Assembly: GCA_029255525.1 (NCBI GenBank)
Contig: JANLJK010000305.1
Coordinates: forward strand, 1 to 35,374
Reading direction: 5' to 3'
From: Pseudolabrys sp.
GTDB lineage: Bacteria; Pseudomonadota; Alphaproteobacteria; Rhizobiales; Xanthobacteraceae
Length of the DNA stretch: 35,374 bases
Below the pieces are notes generated by a model that saw nothing but the letters and a program-made list of their open reading frames with translations, made no database searches and was not told where the DNA came from. The position numbers and the translations under genes are program-made. Of the stretch, positions 27,384 to 35,374 are shown in pieces. How positions within the stretch are numbered: position 1 is the first letter of the stretch; each line of letters opens with the position of its first letter.

Positions 27384-27971
27384 TTAGGCCTTCGGCTCGG
27401 TGAAGGCCAGTTCGGTGCTTTCCGGCGGCAGCATGTTGAAAACATTGAGCGTCATCGCGATCAGAGCGTAATAGCCGAGGATGCCGACAAGCTGCACCAG
27501 CGCTTCCTCGCCGAGGAAGGCGTAGACGCGCTCGTAGGTTTTGTCGCTGACGCGCTTGGTTTTGTACAATTCCTCGATGAAATCGTAGAGCGCCAGCTCT
27601 TCCTTGGTGGCGCCGGTCGGGCGCTTGCCGGCCTGAATGTCGGCGATCACTTTCTTAGGCACGCCCTCGCGTTCGGCGATTGCTGCATGCGCGAACCACT
27701 CATACTGCGCGCGCCAATGCCGCGCGGTGCACAGGATCGCGAATTCCGACATGCGCGGGGGCAGGGACGTCTGGTAGCGCACATAGCCGCCCAACGCCTG
27801 CGCCAGGAGGCCCATGTCGGGCGCGTGCATCCAGGCACCGAACGGGCCGCGTGGCATGATGGACTGCCCGCGCGGACCCTCGCGCAGGGCCCGCAGCAGC
27901 GTCCGTTGGACTTTGGTCATTTCCGGTTCGTCGACCGTGGGCAGGCGTTGCGCGGGGCGCTTGGCAGGCAT
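27384..27971 (-). CDS. Carboxymuconolactone decarboxylase (AhpD-like) family protein
   Basis: SEFAILCTARHWRAQYEWFAHAAIAEREGVPKKVIADIQAGKRP; VGILGYYALIAMTLNVFNMLPP. Confidence 0.85.
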   Translation of the reverse strand: MPAKRPAQRLPTVDEPEMTKVQRTLLRALREGPRGQSIMPRGPFGAWMHAPDMGLLAQALGGYVRYQTSLPPRMSEFAILCTARHWRAQYEWFAHAAIAEREGVPKKVIADIQAGKRPTGATKEELALYDFIEELYKTKRVSDKTYERVYAFLGEEALVQLVGILGYYALIAMTLNVFNMLPPESTELAFTEPKA

Positions 27972-28111
27972 GGGGAGCGGTCCTTCGTCTCGGTCCGGCG
28001 GGAAAGGGAGCAATGGATTAGGCTGAATCGCGCGATTATTATAGCGCAAACAAGCCGGCGCAGAATCCCATCATGCGGGACATAGGACCGGCGCAAGGTC
28101 GGGAGGCCGCC

Positions 28112-28864
28112 ATGGACGACGTCGCCACCTTCACCCCCAACATCGCGCGCTACGAGCAGTTCATGGACGTGGTCCGTAACCGGCTCACCACGCGTGCCTT
28201 TCGGCCCGACATTCCGGTGCCGCGCGAGCACGTCGAAATGGTGCTGGAGGCCGCGCGCCATGGGCCGTCCGGCGCCAATGCCCAGCCGTGGCACTACATC
28301 GTCGTCACCGACCCGGCGGTGAAGCGGCAGATTGCCGACTACTTCGTCGCCGAGGCCAGCAAACGCGCCAAGCTGAAGATGAAATTCCCGACACCCAATT
28401 ATCGTGGGCTGGCCGATGCGCCGGGCTTCGTGGTGGTGGCGGCGGATTTCCGTTTCGTGCGGGCTTTTCCCGTGCTGCTCGACGGCTCGGACCTGGACAA
28501 GCAGTATCAGGCCAATGCCGAGCGTATTTTGCTACAGAGCGTTGCCGCTTCCACCATGTCGGCGCATCTGGCCGCCGCGGCGCTCGGCTACCAGGTCTGG
28601 TGGGTGACGGCGATCGGTCAGGACGACGCGCAGTCGTCGTTGCGGCCGCTGCTCGGCGTGCCGGATGATCTCGCCATCATCGACATCATGCTGTTCGGCG
28701 TGCCGGCCAAGGCGCCTTACAAGCGCTGGAAGAAGACGTTGCCCCAGATCATGAGTTGGGATCGCTTCGACATGAAGAATTTCATGACCGTGGGTCAGAT
28801 CGAGGCGTGGGTACAGGAGACGCGCCACAAAGTCATGTACCGCGACGAGACCAAGGTCGATTGA
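28112..28864 (+). CDS. Nitroreductase family protein
   Basis: RLTTRAFRPDIPVPREHVEMVLEAARHGPSGANAQPWHYIVVTD; LQSVAASTMSAHLAAAALGYQVWWVT. Confidence 0.88.
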   Translation: MDDVATFTPNIARYEQFMDVVRNRLTTRAFRPDIPVPREHVEMVLEAARHGPSGANAQPWHYIVVTDPAVKRQIADYFVAEASKRAKLKMKFPTPNYRGLADAPGFVVVAADFRFVRAFPVLLDGSDLDKQYQANAERILLQSVAASTMSAHLAAAALGYQVWWVTAIGQDDAQSSLRPLLGVPDDLAIIDIMLFGVPAKAPYKRWKKTLPQIMSWDRFDMKNFMTVGQIEAWVQETRHKVMYRDETKVD

Positions 28865-28876
28865 TCGAAGAGACGG

Positions 28877-29287
28877 TTAGCGCGGCGCCCGGTCGGAGAT
28901 ATTGGTGGCGGTGGGGGATTCCACCTGCGCCGTCACGCGCGCGACGCCGCGGTTGATCATGCGCAGTTCCTTGGCGGCCGCGAGCGACAGATCAATCATG
29001 CGGCCTTTATTGAAGGGGCCGCGGTCGTTGACCACGACCACGACGCTGCGGCGCGTTTTAAGATCAGTGACCCGCACATGCGTGCCGAAGGGCAAGGTGC
29101 GATGAGCGGCGGTGAATTTCGTAGGATCGTAGTGCGCGCCGGACGCGGTACGACCCCGATAGTCGATGCTGTAGTAGACGGCTGTGCCGGTGAACGACTT
29201 CGGCTGCCGTTCTTGAGCGACGGCTGCACTGTCTGCGACAGTCAATGCGAGTGCGGCACCCATCAGGTTTTGCATCATTGACTTCAT
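28877..29287 (-). CDS. RlpA-like DPBB-domain septal/cell wall protein
   Basis: Signal peptide; GTAVYYSIDYRGRTASGAHYDPTKFTAAHRTLPFGTHVRVTDLKTRRSVVVVVNDRGPFNKGRMIDLSLAAAKEL. Confidence 0.9.
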   Translation of the reverse strand: MKSMMQNLMGAALALTVADSAAVAQERQPKSFTGTAVYYSIDYRGRTASGAHYDPTKFTAAHRTLPFGTHVRVTDLKTRRSVVVVVNDRGPFNKGRMIDLSLAAAKELRMINRGVARVTAQVESPTATNISDRAPR

Positions 29288-29452
29288 TTCAATCCTGCCA
29301 TGCCCCGGCTACGAAGCCGCGCCATGTCGCAGAATAAGTAGCGATGTGGCGAAAAAGCGGCTCACGTTGTGCGCATGCGTCGGCTTCGTGTCATCGCGGT
29401 CCTGCGATGCCTGCAATTGCGGCACAATGCAAAAAAGTTCCGATGACGCTGG

Positions 29453-29953
<501 letters not shown>

Positions 29954-29976
29954 GGAGATCCTCTGTGCGGCGCGTC

Positions 29977-30002
29977 AACGTTTGCGCATGGCGCTGAGTT
30001 CC
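29977..30002 (-). promoter_or_regulatory. EcfG/RpoE2-like promoter: GGAAC-N17-CGTT
   Basis: Minus strand GGAAC (30002-29998), 17-nt spacer, CGTT (29980-29977), 23 nt upstream of the ATG at 29953. Confidence 0.6.
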
Positions 30003-30039
30003 AGAGGCACGAACGGAGAGAGCCAGGATGCCTCTCCGT
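30003..30039. other. Two overlapping, mutually exclusive hairpins 3' of ligD
   Basis: AGAGGCA (30003-30009)/TGCCTCT (30029-30035) versus ACGGAGAG (30013-30020)/CTCTCCGT (30032-30039). Confidence 0.5.
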
Positions 30040-30041
30040 GT

Positions 30042-32654
30042 CTATTTGAATTTCGGTAGTGCCTGTTTGATCCGGCCGATCTCGGCCCATGGATCCTTCT
30101 TCAGTCGCGCCAGGCGCTGGCCGATGTTCTTCACCGTGTACTGGTTGGCGCTTTTGAGCGATCCCAGTTCCGACCAATCGATCGGCGCCGCCACCGGTGC
30201 GCCCGGCCGGGCGCGCGTGGAGGAGGGCGCGACCGCGGTCGCCTCGCGCGAGTTGCGCAGATAGTCGATGAAGATGCGTCCGGCGCGTTTGGCCTTGGTG
30301 GCGGTGGCGACGTATTTGTCCGGGGCATCCGCTTCCATCGCGGCGGCGACCACGCGGGTGAATTCCTTGGCCTCTTCCCAGGGCGTCGGCTTGATCGGAA
30401 GCACGACATGCAAGCCCTTGCCGCCGGACGTCTTCAGGAAGGTTTTGAGCTTGATGCCGGCGAGCCGTTCACGCACATCGCGTGCCGCCGCTACCACATC
30501 TTTCCAGTCCGTGTTTGGGCCCGGATCGAGATCGAACACCAGCCGGTCGGCGTCCTCACGATCATCAATGGTGGTGCCGCGCGTGTGGATTTCCAGGACG
30601 CCGCCTTGCACCAGCGAGATCAGCCCATCGAGATCGTCGAGAGAGATGATCTTGTCGCCTTTCTCCGGCACCAAGTGCAGATGTTCGGTGGAGATGCCGG
30701 CGGTGGCGTGCTTCTGGAAAAAGCATTGCCCCGTGGCACCGTCGGGGCAGCGCACCAAGGAAATCGGCCGGCCGACAAGATGCGGTGCCATCCATTTCCA
30801 GACGCTGGCGTAATAGTCGGCGAGATCGCGTTTGGTGATGCCGGCATCATCCCAATAGACCCGGTCGGGATGGGTCAGTTTGACATGGCCCACCATGTCG
30901 TCGTTTTTCCTTGCCGCCCGGACGGGCGCACTATGTTTGACGGCCGATGCCGCGCGGGCCGCGACGACGTTTTTCCTCTCCCGCACGACCTCGGTCGCCT
31001 TCTTGTCTTCACGTAGGCCCTGAAACGAGGCCTGGCGCACGCGCTCGCCATGCGTCCAGCCATGGAAGTCGACCTCGGCGACAATCTTGGGGCTGACCCA
31101 GACAGGCTTGCGGACGCCGCGTTCTTCGGCAGGGACGGTGTCGAACGGCGATGTCTTTGTCGCTGTGGGCTTGAGCTTGCGATAGAGATCGTGCGCGACC
31201 TGATGCGAGAAGCCGGTGCCGGTGCGCCCGGCATAGCGAAGTGTGCCCATGTCGTAGAAGCCAAGCACCAGCGCGCCGATGGAGTGGGCGTTGGCCGTTG
31301 ACGGGACGAAACCGGCAACGACGAATTCCTGCCGATCCGAGCACTTGGTCTTGACCCAATCGTCTCCGCGGCCGGAGTGATAGCCGGCCTTGGCCTGTTT
31401 CGAAATGATGCCTTCGAGGCCCATCTTGCAGGCGTGTTTGAGCAGCACCGGGCCGCGCTCGTCGATCGACTCGCTCATGCGGAGGGCGCTTCGTTCCGGC
31501 GCGCGGGCCAGGAGCTTGGCCAGGGCCGCCTTGCGCGTGGTTAGCGGCAGTGGCCGCAGGTCCGTGCCGTCCAGATGCATGAGGTCAAAGGCATAGAACG
31601 CCATGCGCTTGCCGTCGCCCTGCTTGAGCGCCTGTTGCAGCAACGAGAAGCTCGATATGCCGTCGTCACCTTCCACGACGACTTCGCCATCGATCAGTGC
31701 GGTCTTGGCCGGCAGCTTGGCGACAGCTTCTGCCACCGCAGGAAATTTCTTGGTCCAGTCCAGGCCGCGCCGGGTCAGCAGCTTCACCTTGCCGCGGTCG
31801 AGCCTTGCTTGCAGGCGGTAGCCGTCGAACTTGATCTCATGCACCCAGTTGTCGCCATCCGGCGCCTTGTCAGTGAGTGTCGCGAGACAGGGTGCGACGA
31901 AGGCGGGCAGGGCGCCAATCGGCGCTTCGTTGGTGTCGGGGTCGTTGTCGTCAACCTTTACGCTTCTGCGCAGCGGCTTGATCGCGGCGGTGCGTGTCTT
32001 GGGTCTCTTCTTGGTCGTCTTTTTCTTGGCGGCTGTTTTCCTTGTCTTTTTCTTCGCCGTCGCTCTGGTTTTCTTTTTGCTCGGCGTGCCTTCGGCAATC
32101 TCATCGAGTGAGCGGCCGGTGGTGATCGACAAAGGTGCTTCGTCGAGAATGTCCTTGTCGCGTGCCGAACGCTCGGCCGCGTCGTGCTGTTTGATCAGCA
32201 GCCAGTTGTCGCGCTTTTCGCCCGGCCGCCGGTGCATGCGCACCAGATGCCAGCCGCCGTGCAGCTTCTCGCCGTCGAGCGTGAAGGCGAGATGGCCTTT
32301 CTTGAGGCCCTTGTGCGGATCGGCTTCGGGCGTCCAGGTGCCGCGGTCCCAGATCATGACCGTGCCGCCACCATACTCGCCCTCGGGGATGGTCCCCTCG
32401 AACGTATTGTACTCGATTGGGTGATCCTCGACTTGGACAGCGAGGCGCTTTTCATCTGGCACTAAGCTTGGGCCGCGCGTCACCGCCCAGCTCTTCATGA
32501 CGCCGTCGAGTTCGAGGCGTAGGTCGTAATGCAGGCGCGTCGCGTCGTGCTTCTGGATGACGAAGGCGTGGCCGGCTTTGCGAGCGACTTTGCCTTTCGG
32601 CTCTGGTGTTACGCCGAAGCGGCGTTTGGCGTTGTAGGTCTTGAGTTCGACCAT
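30042..32654 (-). CDS. ligD: Multifunctional DNA ligase D (phosphoesterase-ligase-polymerase)
   Basis: PE domain (HDATRLHYDLRLELDG), ligase KxDG (EIKFDGYR), polymerase (LVFDLDPGPNTDW); complete 870 aa. Confidence 0.96.
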   Translation of the reverse strand: MVELKTYNAKRRFGVTPEPKGKVARKAGHAFVIQKHDATRLHYDLRLELDGVMKSWAVTRGPSLVPDEKRLAVQVEDHPIEYNTFEGTIPEGEYGGGTVMIWDRGTWTPEADPHKGLKKGHLAFTLDGEKLHGGWHLVRMHRRPGEKRDNWLLIKQHDAAERSARDKDILDEAPLSITTGRSLDEIAEGTPSKKKTRATAKKKTRKTAAKKKTTKKRPKTRTAAIKPLRRSVKVDDNDPDTNEAPIGALPAFVAPCLATLTDKAPDGDNWVHEIKFDGYRLQARLDRGKVKLLTRRGLDWTKKFPAVAEAVAKLPAKTALIDGEVVVEGDDGISSFSLLQQALKQGDGKRMAFYAFDLMHLDGTDLRPLPLTTRKAALAKLLARAPERSALRMSESIDERGPVLLKHACKMGLEGIISKQAKAGYHSGRGDDWVKTKCSDRQEFVVAGFVPSTANAHSIGALVLGFYDMGTLRYAGRTGTGFSHQVAHDLYRKLKPTATKTSPFDTVPAEERGVRKPVWVSPKIVAEVDFHGWTHGERVRQASFQGLREDKKATEVVRERKNVVAARAASAVKHSAPVRAARKNDDMVGHVKLTHPDRVYWDDAGITKRDLADYYASVWKWMAPHLVGRPISLVRCPDGATGQCFFQKHATAGISTEHLHLVPEKGDKIISLDDLDGLISLVQGGVLEIHTRGTTIDDREDADRLVFDLDPGPNTDWKDVVAAARDVRERLAGIKLKTFLKTSGGKGLHVVLPIKPTPWEEAKEFTRVVAAAMEADAPDKYVATATKAKRAGRIFIDYLRNSREATAVAPSSTRARPGAPVAAPIDWSELGSLKSANQYTVKNIGQRLARLKKDPWAEIGRIKQALPKFK

Positions 32655-32657
32655 GCG

Positions 32658-33521
32658 TCAGCCAGTCCTTCGGACTTTCTTGCGGGAAGCCGCGCGTTTC
32701 GGCTTGGCGCGCTTGCGGGCCGCCGGCTTTACGGCCTTGTTGCTCCTGTCGCCTTTGGCGCTCCGGCGCAGAGCGTCCATCAGGTTGATGACGTTGCTCG
32801 GCGTCGGCTCGGACACGATCGGCGGTTTCTTGCCGGCGCGTTTGGCGTCGATCAACTTGTTGAGCGCGATCTCGTAGCGATCCTCGAACTTGTCCGGATC
32901 GAAATGCCCCTGCTTGCTCTCCAGGATATGAGTGGCAAGCTTGAGCATGTCGGCTGGCACTTTGGCGTTCGGGATGTCGTCGAAATAGTCCTTCTCGTTG
33001 CGGACCTCGGTGTTGTAGCGCAGCGCGGTCGCGAGCAATCCCTTGCCGCGCGGCTGCAGCAGCAACAGGCGTTCGCGCCGGTAGATCACGAGCTTGGCCA
33101 GCGCCGCCAACTTCTCCTTGCACATGGCCTCGCGGATCACGGCGAAGGCTTCCTGCGCCGTCTCGTCCTGCGGCACGATGTAGAATGACTCATCGAGATA
33201 GATGCGGTCGATCTCGTCGATCGGCACGAATTCCGTGATGTCGATGGCGTGGGTACTGTCGAGGGCGACATTGTCGAGTTCTTCATCCTCCAGGAGCAGG
33301 TATTCGCCCTTGGCGAATTCGAAGCCTTTCACGCGATCGTCCGGCTCGACCGCGTCACCGGTTTCCGCATCCACGATCTCGTTACGGATGCGGTTGCCAG
33401 TCTTGCGGTTGATGATGTGGAAGCGGACACGTTCCGTGGTCGATGTCGCGGGAAATAGCTCCACCGCGCAGGATACCAGCGACAGCTTCAACAAGCCTTT
33501 CCAGGTCGGCCGCGGCGCCAT
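32658..33521 (-). CDS. ku: Non-homologous end-joining protein Ku
   Basis: WKGLLKLSLVSCAVELFPAT, VDAETGDAVEPDDRVKGFEFAKGEY, ALRYNTEVR; Lys/Arg-rich C-terminal tail; adjacent to ligD. ATG at 33521. Confidence 0.95.
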   Translation of the reverse strand: MAPRPTWKGLLKLSLVSCAVELFPATSTTERVRFHIINRKTGNRIRNEIVDAETGDAVEPDDRVKGFEFAKGEYLLLEDEELDNVALDSTHAIDITEFVPIDEIDRIYLDESFYIVPQDETAQEAFAVIREAMCKEKLAALAKLVIYRRERLLLLQPRGKGLLATALRYNTEVRNEKDYFDDIPNAKVPADMLKLATHILESKQGHFDPDKFEDRYEIALNKLIDAKRAGKKPPIVSEPTPSNVINLMDALRRSAKGDRSNKAVKPAARKRAKPKRAASRKKVRRTG

Positions 33522-33553
33522 TGAGCAACTCCGTCGTGAGTATCCCAACCGGG

Positions 33554-33579
33554 AAACTCTAGGCCAGGGAACGGGTTCC
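33554..33579 (-). promoter_or_regulatory. EcfG/RpoE2-like promoter upstream of ku: GGAAC-N16-AGTT
   Basis: Minus strand GGAAC (33579-33575), 16-nt spacer, AGTTT (33558-33554), about 33 nt upstream of the Ku ATG. Confidence 0.5.
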
Positions 33580-33677
33580 CGTCCCCCACGACTTTCGGCC
33601 GCTTCCAAGCGACTGAATTGGTGAGGCTTTCGTCGCTCCTCTTCCTCATTTAGGCGATCTTCGGCATCGTGTGCTGT

Positions 33678-33851
33678 TTATCCCCTTAGGCGGTGAGCTG
33701 CGACGGCGTCGGCTGCGGTCGTGGCGAGACCGGTTACGTCAAAGGGCGCTTCCTGAAGCCAGGACTTCAACTCGCCGGCGACGATGAAATCATCCGCCAC
33801 GAGCAGGATGCGGAAGCGCGCAGTGCGTTGCGTCAGAATGGATGCCTTCAT
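33678..33851 (-). pseudogene. Truncated response-regulator receiver domain (57 aa)
   Basis: Minus-strand translation MKASILTQRTARFRILLVADDFIVAGELKSWLQEAPFDVTGLATTAADAVAAHRLRG*; start of a REC domain, stopping before the expected phospho-acceptor Asp. Confidence 0.6.
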
Positions 33852-34036
33852 TATTGAACGAAAGGCTGAGGTCTGCGGCGCGTCATGGGCTTCTTGTGAC
33901 CTCCGCCGAACAGATCGCTCCCCACCCCTCCAGCGTGCGCATGGGCGTTATGTTCCGGCCACCGTGCGCGGATACGGTGAATGTGGTTATAGGAGTGACC
34001 GTCGCTGGACCCAAAGTTCTGCGCGGAGAGGTGACA

Positions 34037-34192
34037 ATGGAGCGGTTCATTCGCCGCAAGAACATTGAGCGCTATCGCAAGCTGCTGGCCGAAACGACCG
34101 ATGCCGCGCAGCGGCGGAAGTTGGAAAAGCTACTGGCTGAGGAGGAGGGACGGGGCGCCGGCCTCCAGCCACCCGCAGGCGCGGACGAATAG
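34037..34192 (+). CDS. Small hypothetical protein (51 aa, charged helical)
   Basis: MERFIRRKNIERYRKLLAETTDAAQRRKLEKLLAEEEGRGAGLQPPAGADE, preceded by GGAGAGGTGACA. Confidence 0.65.
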   Translation: MERFIRRKNIERYRKLLAETTDAAQRRKLEKLLAEEEGRGAGLQPPAGADE

Positions 34193-34249
34193 TCACCTAG
34201 GGGGTTTCCCTGAGTTGAGGGAGACAGGGCACCAGGGTACCCGGCTGCC

Positions 34250-34402
34250 ATGGTGTCTTCTGCTGAGCAGCCTTCGTGCCCACGCTGTGGCGAGCCTATG
34301 CGGCTGAGCCGTGTGGTGCCGAGTGTGGCGGGCCATCCTGAGCTACGCAGCTTCGAATGCCGGCCCTGCCACGAGGTTTTGACCGAGGTGGTCGAGGACT
34401 AA
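34250..34402 (+). CDS. Zinc-ribbon-like microprotein (50 aa)
   Basis: MVSSAEQPSCPRCGEPMRLSRVVPSVAGHPELRSFECRPCHEVLTEVVED; paired CPRC...CRPC knuckles. Below the ORF track's length cutoff. Confidence 0.55.
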   Translation: MVSSAEQPSCPRCGEPMRLSRVVPSVAGHPELRSFECRPCHEVLTEVVED

Positions 34403-34579
34403 AGGCGCCGCTGCGTTAGCGAAATCACACCTAGATGCCCGTAATAACGGAACAAAATGAGCCGGCAGCGGTCGGCGCGCGATGGAACTTTTTTCGCTTT
34501 TTGTTCTTATTTTTCAGAATGTTGCATTAAAATACCGCAGCAAATGTCAGGCACATGGCATAGGGCGCCCGAAGTGCCG

Positions 34580-35374
34580 TCAGTCCGCGAACAGCCGGCC
34601 TTTTACGATACGGATGCCGATCCGGTCGTTCACCTTGAGAGGCGATGCGAGGCCTGCTTCGATCTCGATGACGGTACCGCGCGTGCCGAGGCTCACTTGC
34701 GCCCGACGTCCGGCCGCAGTGCGATGGATGTGCGTGATGACGCCTGACAGGGACGAGGCATCGGCGCTCACCACTTCCACATTTCCCGGTCGTAGATAGA
34801 GGTGCCCGCGACCGGTCAGCGTCCCGGCGAAACGCCCCTCGACCGACTGGCCCTCGTGCAGAAGCCGGCCGCCAACGCATTCGACCGGAATGCTGGTGGT
34901 GTCGCCGACAAAGGACATCACGAAAGGCGAGGCCGGCGCGTCGTAAACGTCGTCGGCGCTGCCAACCTGCTCGATCCTGCCGTTGTTGAGGATGGCCACG
35001 CGGTCGGCAAGTTCGAGCGCTTCCTCCTGATCGTGCGTGACGAAGACCGTGGTGTGGCCGGTGCGGTCGTGCAGTTCGCGCAGCCACTGCCGCAGCTCGC
35101 GCCGGACTTTGGCGTCCAGCGCGCCGAACGGTTCGTCGAGCAGCAAGACGCGGGGATCGATCGCAAGCGCGCGGGCCAGCGCCACGCGTTGACGCTGGCC
35201 GCCGGATAATTGAGCCGGAAACCGCCGGTCGAGGCCGGACAATTGCACCAGATCGAGCAACTCGCTCGCCCGCTTGCGGATGTCGGCGCGGCTCGGCCGC
35301 GCGGCCCGCGGCTTCACCTTGAGACCGTAACCGATGTTGTCGGCGACGGTCATATGCTTGAACAACGCGTAATG
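34580..35374 (-). CDS. cysA: Sulfate/thiosulfate-type ABC transporter ATP-binding protein (CysA-like), N-terminus beyond the window
   Basis: [47 protein letters not shown] (signature/Walker B), TOBE-like C-terminus; frame reads [18 protein letters not shown] at the window edge. Confidence 0.88.
   Translation of the reverse strand, partial: HYALFKHMTVADNIGYGLKVKPRAARPSRADIRKRASELLDLVQLSGLDRRFPAQLSGGQRQRVALARALAIDPRVLLLDEPFGALDAKVRRELRQWLRELHDRTGHTTVFVTHDQEEALELADRVAILNNGRIEQVGSADDVYDAPASPFVMSFVGDTTSIPVECVGGRLLHEGQSVEGRFAGTLTGRGHLYLRPGNVEVVSADASSLSGVITHIHRTAAGRRAQVSLGTRGTVIEIEAGLASPLKVNDRIGIRIVKGRLFAD

Noticed and set aside
29414-29441. Minus-strand GGAAC-TTTTTTGCATTGTGCC-GCAATT as another EcfG promoter (for the RlpA-like gene)
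   Set aside because: The -10 does not match CGTT, and the site is about 150 nt from the start codon.

Overview
The window looks like chromosomal DNA from a GC-rich alphaproteobacterium of the Rhizobiales (Bradyrhizobium/Rhodopseudomonas/Pseudolabrys-like); this assignment is inferred from gene content and repeat style. I see no rRNA, complete tRNA, CRISPR array, prophage or transposase. In order: psd(partial)-pssA-ureE; GST; an ECF sigma factor with two perfect dyads upstream; an OmpR-type response regulator with a PAS hybrid kinase; an AprI/Inh-type lipoprotein; mmsA; a PomA/PomB-like stator pair; two tandem kup K+ transporters; a rhodanese protein; an Omp25-like porin; a lone PotF/PotD-type binding protein; a complete very-long-chain fatty acid (VLCFA) lipid A operon (acpXL-fabZ-fabF-fabF-adh-lpxXL order); a Cys-rich small protein with a PCuAC copper chaperone; a DctPQM TRAP transporter; a CMD-family protein and a nitroreductase; an RlpA-like protein; a low-affinity iron permease family protein; a ligD-ku NHEJ pair; small ORFs; and a CysA-like ATPase cut by the window edge. 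The best second-look signals are: (1) a Cys-less ketosynthase beside a Cys-containing one in the VLCFA operon, a possible KS/CLF-like heterodimer; (2) EcfG/RpoE2-like GGAAC-N16/17-(C)GTT promoters upstream of ku and the iron permease gene; (3) twin perfect 9-10 bp dyads with 13-nt spacers upstream of an ECF sigma gene with no adjacent anti-sigma; (4) a truncated receiver domain and a four-cysteine zinc-ribbon microprotein missing from the ORF track. I did not find convincing evidence for an entirely new multi-gene system.
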